Of a DNA stretch of 64,000 nt, positions 36,101-47,194 are shown piece by piece. Source of the DNA: Helianthus annuus (lineage: Eukaryota; Streptophyta; Magnoliopsida; Asterales; Asteraceae); the NCBI RefSeq assembly GCF_002127325.2, contig NC_035444.2:36739140-36803139 (forward strand). Direction: 5' to 3'. Both the position numbers and the translations under genes were made by a program. Position 1 is the stretch's first letter. The number at the start of each line of letters is the position of its first letter. The notes below the pieces were generated by a model. That model made no database searches. It was not told the DNA's origin and saw nothing but the letters and a program-made list of their open reading frames with translations.

Positions 36101-36816
36101 TTCATTCGAATAACTTTTCGTTGTTCCGTTTCTTGAGCTTCGATCTTTTCAATGAACTTGCTGAGTGTCAAATTGCTAAAACCTTTCTTGTTTCTGAGCA
36201 TCATAAGATATGTGCCCCAAGTCTCATATGGTAAAGTATCAGCAAGTTTTTCGATCAACTCTTCATTGTTTTTCTCAATACTCAATCTCTTCATGTTAGC
36301 AAGCAAATTGCAGTATCTTTCGATAATCTCTCTTGTGCTTTCATTCTTTAACCCGCGAAACAGATCAAATTCTTTCTTTAGAAGCGATTTCTTGCTTTTA
36401 ACCATTTCTTCACTACCACGAAACTTTGACCTTAAAGCTTTCCAAATCGAATATGAAGTTCCATTATGTTGCAAAAGCACCATAATATCCTCTTTCACTG
36501 CTTGTTGAAGAAAACTTAGCATCATTTTCTCATCTTTGTACTTCTTTCTAGCATCAGCAGTTAGATCTTTTATCGGAACAGGCTCTTCATCATCATTCAT
36601 TGGTCGAACATATTTTGTCTCGACACATTCCCAAACATCTAGGTAATTAGCTTGTACCCAATTCTCAAAGCGACCTTCCCAACCTTTAAATTCTTCTATG
36701 TTCATGAGTTTGGGTGGTTTTTGCATTGTACCCGTTTCATTCTCAAGCATTGTATTTTGTGCAAAAGTGATCGGTGTAACTGGAGTAGCAAATGCGTTGA
36801 AAAATTCCTCGTCCAT
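33181..36816 (-). pseudogene. Very long copia-type gag frame with two zinc knuckles and coiled coil, five internal stops
   Basis: One reading frame of about 1,210 codons from MDEEFFNAFATP at 36816 to a TAA at 33181, with no frameshift. It is interrupted by in-frame stops at 35968, 35338, 35023, 34510 and 34222. Order on the element: UBN2-type gag domain (VQANYLDVWECVE; FDLFRGLKNEST), zinc knuckle CFRCREKGHFKREC, and an acidic Asp/Ser-rich stretch. Next come a Lys/Glu coiled coil, a Ser/Glu-rich stretch, and a second zinc knuckle CFRCNTVGHIAKDC with a basic tail. Coding sense continues past 33181 in another frame up to the hAT insertion. The architecture recalls large Asteraceae copia gag proteins I remember; not verified. 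Probably inactive now. Confidence 0.85.
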
Positions 36817-36852
36817 TTTCAAATTTTTAAACAATTTTACAACAGTACTTAT

Positions 36853-37238
36853 AAGCGGAACCACAGAAGCGAAACTGTTGAGTACACAGCGGAACAGGTA
36901 AGTCCAGATAAGCGGAACCACTACGTACAAACAAGCGAAACCAATTTATGTTCAAACAAGCGAAACCAATTGATCTTTGAAGCGGAACTACTAGGTTCAC
37001 TTGAAGCGGAACTACTAGATTCTCTTGAAGCGGAATTACTAGGTTCGGATAAGCGAAACCTCTGAAATGTTCACTGAAGCGAAACTATTTGGACTTTTGA
37101 AGCGGAACCTCTTAGCTTTGAAGCGGAACCTCCTGAACTGATGTAACAATAAGCGAAACTACTTTGTTCTTTTAAACGGAACCTCCTGATGAAATGTATC
37201 TAGAAGCGAAACTATGAGGTGTCCGATCAAGCGAAACC
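36853..37238 (-). repeat. Array of about 17 decamers AAGCG(A/G)AACC spaced about 24 bp in the copia leader
   Basis: The words start near 36853, 36867, 36888, 36909, 36933, 36957, 36979, 37003, 37027, 37051, 37077, 37100, 37121, 37151, 37175, 37203 and 37229. The 10-bp core is kept, with A/G alternating at one position, while the 11-16 bp between copies are largely unlike each other. On the element strand it reads GGTTYCGCTT. It lies between the PBS and the gag start. Four more copies with the same spacing are in each LTR just upstream of the TATA box. Confidence 0.92.
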
Positions 37239-37439
37239 TATTCGAATGTAATTTTGACCCATTTTAAATGTGAATTTTAACACCAAACTTTCCAGGATTT
37301 GTCTATATATTGTTACACACAATCCGTGAGATTTTGAGCTGATTTTGACCGGTGAAAATGTCTGAACTAAAGAAAGAAGGTGTAGAAGTAAGAAATCTTG
37401 ACAAAATCCAGCTATTCTCTGCAGAACTCCTCCTCCTGA

Positions 37440-37452
37440 AGCTCTGATACCA
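37440..37452 (-). promoter_or_regulatory. Copia element primer-binding site
   Basis: The - strand reads TGGTATCAGAGCT, complementary to initiator methionine tRNA. It lies two bases from the 5' LTR at 37455. Confidence 0.93.
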
Positions 37453-37454
37453 AT

Positions 37455-37899
37455 TGTAGGATCGTGTCTCGACCCGAACGAGTCGTTCAGAGGAGTTTTC
37501 GTCAACTACAGGTGCGGAAAACAAGTAATCAACGTAGAAATAGCTTGCAAATCACTTTAAACACCTTTTTGTATTGATGTATAACAGTTTACAATCAAAT
37601 CTCGATCCAGCAGCACTTCGGTACGAGTTACAAGGAATCCTATCTGTTTCGCTTCAATGACCACTATTTATAGGTCATGAATTTTCGCTTGATTGTATAT
37701 GCCATACAAGCGAAACCTCCAACTTGACATTCAAGCGGAACTAACAATGGCATACAAGCGGAACCTTTATGTCCCTTGAAGCGAAACCTATTACAAACAC
37801 CTATACAATCTCCTGTTTTCTAGTAAAACGTGCCCTGAACTAACAATCTAAGACTAAGACTCGGTCCAAGATGAAGTCAACAGATGTAGTGCACCAACA
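37455..37899 (-). repeat. Copia element 5' LTR with TATA box and decamers
   Basis: 445 bp. On the - strand, decamers at 37779, 37756, 37733 and 37708 (23-25 bp apart) precede a TATA box (TATAAATA, 37665..37672). Inverted partial copies (TTTCGCTT) lie at about 37647 and 37683. The promoter layout is inferred. Confidence 0.95.
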
Positions 37900-38797
37900 G
37901 TGTCCGCTTGACGTCCCGGATTCCTTGCCTAAAGAGTTCAATTCATAACAAATTTAGAACTCTTTTATAAGCTTTAATGCATTATTTCTTAACATAGTCA
38001 AATCTGCGTTTTCACCCAACATTTAACATTTAACCCTCTTTTAGGCGTTTTATCAAACACCTAGCGGGTCAGATTTCTACATGATTTAAACCAAGTTCAT
38101 GACTTGAAATTATCACTCAAATTAACTTCAATTAGACCATATATAGATATTTTAACATCAATAAATTTTAGATATCATCTCATAATTTCAATTTATTCTA
38201 AAACAAGAGTCTTAATCCTAGTGTTTATCAAGTTTCTACCAACAAATTAATCACCTAAAATGGTGATTATGAATCTTACAATTTGCATGCAAGGCTTTAA
38301 CAAGAATTCACCTAGGGTTTATCTCTAGACATCATATTTCCTCTATTTTCATCATTACAACATCAAAATCAAGCTAAACATTTGATTTTCATCATATGCT
38401 AGAGATTTGAATCGAATCAAAACAACCCAATTTTACATACCTTGTGATCCTCTTGGCGAGGTGATCACGATTCTATGTTCAGATTTCGATTTTGACTTGG
38501 TTTGAGCCTTCAATTTGAAAGATTGGTGAAGGTTAGGGTTTTTGAGAGTGGGGGTCGCCCTCTCCTGCCTTTTGATCGAACCAGGGACCTCAATTGGGGT
38601 GTTTGGTTCTTATTTTTACTAACTTAGTAATATAAGTTCCAATTTTGACAACCTAGGTCCTTCCACTCTTATTTAGTTTATACCTTTGGCTTTTAACTCA
38701 TTCATGTGTTACTACAAGACTCCTAACTAACTGGGTTATTTATCCTAGTTAGCTTATTCTTGTTTATTATACACTATGATTCTTATGTAAAATGTTT

Positions 38798-41700
38798 CGT
38801 CCCCGAAACCAAAATACGTACCAAATAGTGTAGGGTAGAGCCATTGCATCTCCTCCTCGGACTCCCAGGTGGTATCCGAACCCTTCCTATGTTCCCATTT
38901 GACCTTCACTTGGTTAATCTTTTTGTTTCTCAAACTCGTCACTTTACGGTCTAAAATCGCAACTGGCCTTACTACATAGTTGAGGCTGTTATCCACCTCG
39001 ATATCATCATAGTGGATACGAGTAGTTTCGTCTGCTAAACATTTTCGGAGATGCGATACGTGGAATGTGCTATGTATTCCACTCAACTCCTCAGGCAGTT
39101 TGAGACGGTATGATACCTTACCAACTCGTTCAACGATTTCGAATGGTCCAATAAATCTTGGGTTTAATTTTCCTCTTTTTCTAAACCGTATTATTCCCTT
39201 CCACGGCGATACCTTCAACATTACTTTATCGCCCACTTGAAATTCAATCGGCCTCCTTCGTTTATCCGCATATGACTTTTGTCGATCCTGGGCCGCCTTT
39301 AGATGAGTTCGGACCAAGTCGATCTTCTCATTCGTAGTTCGGATTATATTAGTAGGTGCTAATCCTCGTGGACCCACTTCTCCCCAACATACCGGGGTTC
39401 GACACTTTCTACCATATAACATTTCATACGGGGCCATTCCGATGCTCGCGTGATAGCTATTGTTATATGAGAACTCGACCAAGGATAGATGGACATCCCA
39501 ACTACCCCCGAAGTCGATAATGCAAGAACGTAACATATCTTCCAACGTTTGTATTGTTCTTTCGCTTTGACCATCCGTTTGAGGATGGTACGCAGTGCTA
39601 ATGAACAGTTTAGTTCCCATTTGCTCTTGGAATCTACGCCAAAAGTCCGAAGTAAACCGAGTATCCCTATCGGACACAATGGATATCGGCACCCCATGGC
39701 GTGCCACGATTTCATTGGTATACACTTCTGACATCTTTTCAGACGTATAAGTCTCACGAATCGGAAGGAAGTGAGCGCTCTTTATCAATCTATCCACCAC
39801 TACCCATATAGCATCAAAACCACGGCTGGTTTTTGGCAGTTTGGTCAGCAAGTCCATTGTAATTTGTTCCCACTTCCAAACTGGAATGTCCAATGGTTGC
39901 AACTTACCGTATGGCTTCTGATGCTCTGCTTTGACTTGTAAACAAGTCAAACACTTCTCCACATACCTCACAATATCTCTTTTCATTCTGGGCCACCAAT
40001 AATTTTGCTTTAAATCCTTATACATTTTAGTTGCCCCTGGATGGATCGAATAATGGGATTTATGGGCCTCGTCAAGTAGAAGTGTCTTGGCTCCACATGA
40101 GTTTGGGACCCAAATCCTCCAAAATCGAGTTTTCAATCCATGGTTGCCGTCCATCAAGTCTTTTAACTGCCCAACTATTCTTTCCTTCTTCACATTTTCT
40201 TCCTTTATTGCTTCAGTCTGAGAATTTCGGATTTGGTCAAGCAAACCCGATGTCACAATTAGTTGCATCGATCGCACTCGGATAGGTGTATAATCTGTCC
40301 TTCGGCTCAACGCGTCCGCCACTACGTTAGCCTTCCCCGGGTGGTAATGTATATCACAATCAAAGTCTTTGACAGTTTCCAACCACCGCCTCTGCCTCAT
40401 ATTTAATTCCTTCTGATCGAAGAAATACTTCAAGCTTTTATGGTAGGTAAAGATAGTGCATTTTACCCCATACAAATAATGCCTCCATATTTTCAAAGCG
40501 AACACCACCGCCGCCAACTCGAGGTCATGCATCGGATATTTCTTTTCATGAGTTTTAAGCTGCCTTGAGGCATAGGCTATAACCTTGCCTCGTTGTATCA
40601 AAACGCATCCAAGCCCCGAATGCGATGCGTCCGAGTAAACTACCATATCATCCGTTTCGTCCGGTAGTGACAATACCGGCGCATGGGTTAGTTTTTCCTT
40701 AAGTGTCTGGAACGCCCTTTCTTGATCTTCACCCCAGATAAACTTTTCGTCCTTACGGGTTAACTTGGTTAATGGCATAGCAATTTTGGAGAAATCCTGC
40801 ATGAATCTCCGATAATAACCCGCAAGCCCCAAAAAGCTTCTAACTTCCGAAGGATTCTTCAGTGGATTCCATCTTGTCACGGCTTCTGTTTTTGACGGGT
40901 CTACTAACACTCCGTTTGTACTAATCATGTGCCCAAGAAATTGCACCGCTCGTAACCAGAAGGCACATTTTGAGAATTTTGCATACAATTTCTCTTTTCT
41001 GAGCGTCTCTAATACTTCACGCAAATGACTTGTATGTTCCACTTCATTCTTTGAATATATCAAGATGTCGTCAATGAACACTATCACTGACTTATCTAGC
41101 ATAGGCTTGCAAACCCGGTTCATAAGGTCCATGAAAGCTGCGGGCGCATTAGTTAAACCAAAGGACATCACGAGGAACTCATAATGTCCGTACCGTGTAC
41201 GAAAAGCCGTCTTCGGTATATCTTCCTCCTTGACCTTTAACTGATGGTATCCCGATCTAAGGTCGATTTTGGAGAACCAACTTGCGCCTTGCAATTGGTC
41301 AAATAGGTCATCAATCCTTGGGAGCGGATATCGATTTTTCACCGTGAGTTTATTCAACTCCCGGTAATCGATACACATGCGCATGCTCCCATCCTTCTTT
41401 TTCACAAACAGCACCGGTGCGCCCCACGGAGACACACTCGGTCGTATAAACCCTTTGTCGAGGAGATCTTGAATTTGAGACATTAATTCTTGCAATTCCG
41501 AAAGTGCGAGCCGATACGGCGCCTTGGCCACAGGTTTCGCGCCTGGAATCAATTCGATTCCGAACTCTACCTCCCGTTCTGGCGGTATTCCCGGTAGGTC
41601 CTCCGGAAATATGTCGGCATATTCGCGCACCATCGGTACATCTTCAATCTTTAGTGATCCTTTGTCTGGTTCGTTTGCATATATCATGAATGCCCTACAA

Positions 41701-43241
41701 CCGTGCCTCATGAGTTTGTGAGCTTTTAGCATTGAGCACATAACAGGATTACCCCCTTTCTCGCCATATACGGTAACCGATTTTCCACTTGGAGATGTTA
41801 ATTTTATCTCCTTGCGGAAACATACAACTTTCGCATGGTGTCAGGATAACCAATCCATCCCGACCACTACTTGGAATTCTCCCATCGACATAGGAATCAA
41901 GTCTATTAAATATTCCTCATCGTCAATGCTTATCTTACAATTTCGACATATATCACACACAAGGAAATTCTTGTTGTCACCTATTTCTACCTCTAATGGC
42001 ATAGGCAATTTTGTTAGTACAAAGGAAGGATGTCGAATAAATCCATGTGAAACAAAGGATTTATTCGCACCCGTATCAAATAACACATGTGCGGGAATTG
42101 AATTTATGGCAAATATACCTGAGACCATGTCGGGCTCCATTTTCGCCTCCATTGCTGTTAACTGGAAGGATCTTGCTTTTGCTCTTGGTGCCTCAATGTG
42201 TGTATTCTTGTCATCTTTCTTTCCGATCAACTCCGGGCACTCGGATTTCTTGTGACCCGGTTGATAACATTTGTAACACACCGACACTTTCCCCGGGCAC
42301 AACGCAGCCGTGTGCCCTGTCTTCCCACATATAGGACACGGCTTGTCCTAAAACCGGCACTCACCCTTGTGCCCTTTCCCGCATACTTTACAACTTGGCG
42401 AACTACTTTTTTCTTCTTGCTTCTTTGATGAGTCATTTGTGCATGCCTTTTTCGTAGGACTTGGATTAACCACTTGCGTCCTTCTTTCACCCCTCTCAAT
42501 TTGTTTCTTCAGCTCTATCTCCCTTTCCCGAGCGGCGTTGATGATTTCGGTGAGGGTTTCGTATTTTGAGGGAGTCATGAACTCCCGATACTCCGTGCTT
42601 AGCATATTATAATAATAATACACCTTCTGTTCTTCGGTTGTCACCAATTCATCACAAAACCTTAGTTTGTCGAGAAAGATTCCCGTGATCTTATCAATAG
42701 ATTCGCCCTTCTGTCTAAGCTGGATAAATGCTTCTTTGATTCGATTGATAACCACTTTGGGACTGTGATGTTTAAGGAATGGTACCTTAAACTCATCCCA
42801 TGTCATCGCCTTCGCCTCTTCGCTACCAATTTCCTTTTTCTTATTATCCCACCAGTCTTTTGCTTGACCTCTTAATTGGCCCGTGCCATACGCCACGAAG
42901 TCATTCGTGTCACAGTGGGTTCTCTCAAACACCCCTTCTATATCACTCAGCCACCTTTGGCACACTATCGGATCCACCTCTCCGTTGTAGAGTGGTGGTT
43001 TGCATGCCATAAATTCTTTATACGAGCAACCCTTACGCTCTCCCAATTTCTCCTTAGCTAAATTGGCATTATCCTCCAATTTCTTAATTCTTTCATCCAC
43101 CACTGATAACACCGTGTTTTGGATTTTATCGATGAAACCCGACAAACTGTTTTCGATTGCTTTTCCTACCTCTTCAGCAATCACTTCTCTTATTTGCTCG
43201 GTGACTTTCGGCACCGCATCATCATTATCTCCATCCGCCAT
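38798..43241 (-). pseudogene. Gy3 gag-pol, one frame with two stops, fused to LTR at its end
   Basis: The frame begins MADGDNDD (43241). Gag (WWDNKKKEIG) is followed by a CX2CX4HX4C knuckle (CYKCYQPGHKKSEC) and the protease LFDTGANKSFV. RT has FIDD; RNase H (SDASHSGLG) follows. Integrase carries HHCC and DDE motifs ([14 protein letters not shown]), and the chromodomain-like tail ends near YPTLFG. In-frame stops are TAG at 42348..42350 in the gag zinc region and TGA at 41841..41843 within protease; both fit single C-to-T changes. The open frame runs past 38798 into LTR bases to 38754 because the natural end and polypurine tract were deleted. Confidence 0.95.
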
Positions 43242-43503
43242 CTTTAAACTGAAATGTTTATATCGAATGTTAAACATTTCATCTATAGCATATGGTTTAT
43301 TTATTTTGGTTTATTCAAGTTTATAACTTGTTTTCACCGTTCTTATTTCATGCACTTTCCGGGTTTGAGTGTGTTAACACGCTCTTCCCATGCATATCTA
43401 TTCATCATTTCCTTTTTATACCAAGTAACTCTACTTAAAACAATAAACTCTTACCGGATGCTTGATCAAGCTCGAACCGAACACACTACGTTAACAACCT
43501 TAA

Positions 43504-43517
43504 GCTCTGATTACCAA
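43504..43517 (-). promoter_or_regulatory. Gy3 primer-binding site, imperfect
   Basis: The - strand reads TGGTAATCAGAGCT two bases from the 5' LTR. Compared with the usual TGGTATCAGAGC it has an extra A, so it may prime poorly or may have mutated after insertion. Confidence 0.85.
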
Positions 43518-43519
43518 CC

Positions 43520-45682
43520 TGTAATATCCGTTTATATTTTTAAAAGTTTTAAGATACCTTGAATTACATAACTACAAAATAAAAATTTCAAGTGACAATT
43601 ACTAGACAACTACCGACTAGTTTAAAACGTTCAAAACATGAGTAACAAGTCATTAACATCATCAACTTTGTCTAGATAGAGTTAAATTAAAGCAGAAGCT
43701 TTCAAAATGCGTGTTCGGTTCTTAATAGTGTGCTTGATCATCATCCGGTTAGTTCCCTTCATCACCTAGAGTCAAAACCAATCAAAATGTTAGTTTTGAC
43801 ATTTAAATGAAATGCATAAACGAGATTCTGCGTCAAAATATAAGAAAAATAAATATTTTCCAATACTGGTCCTGTCGCGTGTCGCGGGAGAACACTGGTA
43901 GACCGTCGCGTATCGCGGCGGCTTCCGCGTGTCGCGGGGTTCCGAATGGGATCTTCCGCGTGGCGCGGGAGAACCCTTTTTCCAGCAGGTGCAGGTTAAA
44001 ATCTTGCACTTCTGCTCAGCTCCGGAAATTTGACCATTTTCCAACTTTAAACTATTATAACTTTTTACTCGCTAGTCCGTTTTTACCGATTCTTTTTCCT
44101 ATGTGTCCGTAATAAAATTACAGATCTAACCATGTAAATTTCACATCACGGAAACCGAGATACCAAAGATTTGTCCCCGATTTCCCTGTTGCGTTTATCC
44201 AACCCATTAACAATGGTTGCATTGTACCACTTTTTAGTTTCTAAATATACTTAGCATATTTACCCAATATCCCGGGCATTCAACCTTGGCATATCTACGC
44301 CATTCGTGGCTTTGTGTTCCCATAGAACTAAGGGCTTGTTTCATACGGAATCCAAATGTTCCGTTTTGAGCAACATTTACATCTTACTTCTATAGTTTGA
44401 CCCAATATCCCGGATTCACAACTAGAAGTATCATGGGTAAATTCGTAATTGTGGTGCAATCCAACACCTTTCAACATACAAGACTTTCTAGTTATTATGT
44501 CTATGGTCCTTTTGATTACATCAATTCGACCCGTTTGACTACTTAGTGAAAACTATCACTTTATTAACAAATCAAATCTAAATCTCAATCTTTATTTTGA
44601 CCCGTTTGATGGTCAAGTGATCTTCGTCACTATAAGACGCATCAAACGTATCTATTACTCTACGACTTTATTTATACTCTAAACCCAAATAAATATGCAG
44701 GATTTAACGAGACTATGTTACGTACCTTTAAAGCACACCTTTTCCACGAGTATCCCCTCCGGCGTGTCCGCTTGACGTCCCGGATTCCTTGCCTAAAGAG
44801 TTCAATTCATAACAAATTTAGAACTCTTTTATAAGCTTTAACGCATTATTTCTTAACATAGTCAAATCTGCGTTTTCACCCAACATTTAACATTTTAACC
44901 CTCTTTTAGGCGTTTTATCAAACACCTAGCGGGTCAGATTTCTACATGATTTAAACCAAGTTCATGACTTGAAATTATCACTCAAATTAACTTCAATTAG
45001 ACCATATATACATATTTTAACATCAATAAATTTTAGATATCATCTCATAATTTCAATTTATTCTAAAACAAGAGTCTTAATCCTAGTGTTTATCAAGTTT
45101 CTACCAACACATTAATCACCTAAAATGGTGATTATGAATCTTACAATTTGCATGCAAGGCTTTAACCAGAATTCACCTAGGGTTTATCTCTAGACATCAT
45201 ATTTCCTCTGTTTTCATCATTACAACATCAAAATCAAGCTAAACATTTGACTTTCATCATATGCTAGAGATTTGAATCGAATCAAAACAACCCAATTTTA
45301 CATACCTTATGATCCTCTTGGCGAGGTGATCACGATTCTATGTTCAGATTTCGATTTTGACTTGGTTTGAGCCTTCAATTTGAAAGATTGGTGAAGGTTA
45401 GGGTTTTTGAGAGTGGGGGTCGCCCTCTCCTGCCTTTTGATCGAACCAGGGACCTCAATTGGGGTGTTTGGTTCTTATTTTTACTAACTTAGTAATATAA
45501 GTTCCAATTTTGACAACCTAGGTCCTTCCACTCTTATTTAGTTTATACCTTTGGCTTTTAACTCATTCATGTGTTACTACAAGACTCCTAACTAACTGGG
45601 TTATTTATCCTAGTTAGCTTATTCTTGTTTATTATACACTATGATTCTTATGTAAAATGTTTTATATTTTCGGGGTGTTACA
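43520..45682 (-). repeat. Gy3 5' LTR, complete
   Basis: 2163 bp from TGTAATATCCG to CGGGGTGTTACA, followed by the AACAC duplication. It shows the full length of the LTR, including the terminal bases missing from the other copy. The ORF at 43790..44044 recurs in both LTRs and runs through the CG-rich palindromes, so it is treated as spurious. Confidence 0.96.
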
Positions 45683-45687
45683 AACAC

Positions 45688-46311
45688 CAACTGAAAGTTT
45701 ACTAAACATCATAATCTTAATTAATATTTATACAACAACTGATAAACAATCATTTTTAACATAGCCCTAAATATATAAACCTTAATTAATCGAATATCCA
45801 TACAAAAGTATAAACTCCAATCGAACATCAATACGAACATTCATATGATGGAATCTGAAGTATAACAAATCAAATAAACAAACATGATCACAAATTAAAG
45901 TTCATATAGAAGAACAAACCTAAGATCAAAAATCATACATGCAAGCGTGGTATAAAAAATTACATGAAGCAAAGATTTCAGAAAAACAAAATCGAATCAA
46001 TACGTTTTAAATTACCTTTTGCTGATAAGGAAAAATCTTTAACACTCCCTGTCGTTTCTTTGTCGCCCTTCGAAGAACGGAGATGGATATGGAATGGTAG
46101 ATGAGTGATTAGAATTTGGAGCCGGATTTGATAGAAGGGTTTTAATGGGCCTACAAAATCTAATCCATTATTAAGGTTAATTGGATCAAATATAAGGGGC
46201 TTTATTTGAATTAGGTCAGGTTTTAATTATTAGACAATATAAGATTAGGTCATGCTTTCATTTTAGACAAGAAATTATCAGTTAGTTAGCTAATTTCTAT
46301 ATCAAACATGA
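45688..46311. other. Helitron interior right of Gy3
   Basis: AT-rich and without a convincing ORF. A GC-richer patch at 46040-46150 could be a captured gene edge, but I cannot identify it. Confidence 0.4.
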
Positions 46312-46660
46312 ACTAAATACAAAGAATTTAAATGCTGTATTATAATCTATTTCGGTGGTTATTAAAGCTACCTGTGTGGTCACACATACAGTCTTTAACA
46401 TTACTTTATAAAGATATAGAACTAAAGACCAAAATTTAAATGATAATGATGATGATCGGTGCATTTGATATATATTTGAGATTATGTGGACATTAAGGGA
46501 TAAGGGTATTAAGGACATTTCATATATGTCTTTAACATTACTTTATAAAGATATACAACTAAAGACAAAAATTTAAATGATATATTATAACCTGTTTTTT
46601 AGTATTTGATTTCGATCATTATTAAACCTACCCATGTGGTAACACGGGTCCTATAACTAG
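46312..46660 (+). repeat. Tandemly repeated Helitron 3' terminal segment
   Basis: The segment CTTTAACATTACTTTATAAAGATATA-ACTAAAGAC... occurs at about 46392 and again at 46531. Each is associated with a hairpin-bearing unit: TGTGTGGTCACACA near 46372 and CCCATGTGGTAACACGGG near 46630. Only the second ends in CTAG. This looks like two Helitron ends in tandem, the first decayed. Confidence 0.6.
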
Positions 46661-46750
46661 TAAGCTTTAAAAAAACATAAACAAACTCACTAACCATGAT
46701 AAAGTAATTAATAATCTAACACATTAATCTCCTATAAATGTATCTAATCA

Positions 46751-47131
46751 TCATCATCATCATCATACTCAGTAAATCTCACCAATAGCAAAGCAAATGT
46801 AGAGTCTAAGGAGGGTAAGAAGTCTTACCTCTACCCCCCATATGAATAGAGAGACTGCTTCCATTGAGACCCCGGCTCGATAGTAGTTTTGCATCAAGTC
46901 TTGGACATAAAGCACATAACACTCAGCAATCGGGACAAAGACCGATTAGCGCATGTACCCTTTTGTCTTTCAGCTATCAACGCCACCACATGATGCATGA
47001 TTAACTGTTCTCAGCTTTTAACACTATTTTCAGGAAATTAGTAAAATAACGTTAAAATTAATGCACTTTCACTTTTGCCACCCGATGGCCCACACATATA
47101 TAGATTAAATGCGCATACCGCAAAGGGGGAA
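46751..47131 (-). mobile_element. SINE (TS/Angio type) with (GAT)n tail
   Basis: An 18-bp target duplication (TATAAATGTATCTAATCA) lies at 46733..46750 and 47132..47149. On the - strand the body ends with a GGTAGAGGTAAGACTTCTTACC region and CTATTGGTGAGATTTACTGAG, then ATGATGATGATGA. That is the RTE-LINE-like 3' end seen in TS-type plant SINEs. I did not resolve the Pol III boxes in the 5' part. Confidence 0.82.
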
Positions 47132-47194
47132 TATAAATGTATCTAATCACAAATGCTTATTTTTCAAAATCTTATTCTAATACATATATGATAA

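Larger units (their letters stand above)
29829..37899 (-). mobile_element. Gag-only copia-type LTR retrotransposon (TR-GAG-like) nested in the Gy3 LTR
   Basis: 445-bp LTRs at 29829..30273 and 37455..37899 start TGTAGGATCGTG and end CACCAACA. GTGTC flanks both sides as the target duplication. The PBS is at 37440..37452 and the polypurine tract at 30274..30286, both in the - orientation. The interior encodes only a very long gag-like reading frame, now with internal stops. I find no protease, integrase, RT or RNase H, so it must be mobilised in trans. By eye the LTRs differ at about 12 sites, nearly all transitions (2.7%). A 900-bp hAT is inserted near the end of the gag frame. Confidence 0.94.
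28574..45682 (-). mobile_element. Gy3: Ty3 chromovirus with a copia element nested in its 3' LTR
   Basis: The LTRs are 28574..29828 plus 37905..38797 (left, interrupted) and 43520..45682 (right). AACAC occurs at 28569..28573 and 45683..45687 as the target duplication. The PBS beside the right LTR shows - strand orientation. The gag-pol region between carries two stops. The left LTR lacks its last ~20 bp, and the polypurine tract is gone through a deletion. Chromodomain-like tail and RT type place it with Tekay/Del-like chromoviruses, but its proteins differ clearly from Gy1/Gy2. Confidence 0.96.
22574..46660 (+). mobile_element. Probable Helitron carrying an RPA-like gene, split by a 17-kb nested LTR cluster
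   Basis: The left end TCTATATTATCTATAATAAG, followed by CTACGTGTCA, looks like a plant Helitron 5' terminus. The right end has a GC-rich hairpin (CCCATGTGGTAACACGGG) followed by CTATAACTAG and then T, the canonical 3' end and target base. Removing Gy3 (28574-45682) leaves about 7 kb. Inside is an RPA70-like gene, a class of gene plant Helitrons often carry. No Rep/helicase ORF is present, so it is non-autonomous. The 5' flanking base is G instead of the usual A, so the left boundary may be off by several bases, or these could be two unrelated termini. Confidence 0.6.

Noticed and set aside
36853..37238. CRISPR-like regularly spaced repeats
   Set aside because: Units are only 10 bp, slightly variable, in plant retrotransposon leader DNA with no cas genes.
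43790..44112. ORFs in the Gy3 LTR (also 28851..29197)
   Set aside because: Found in both LTRs on both strands, running through CG palindromes; no domain.
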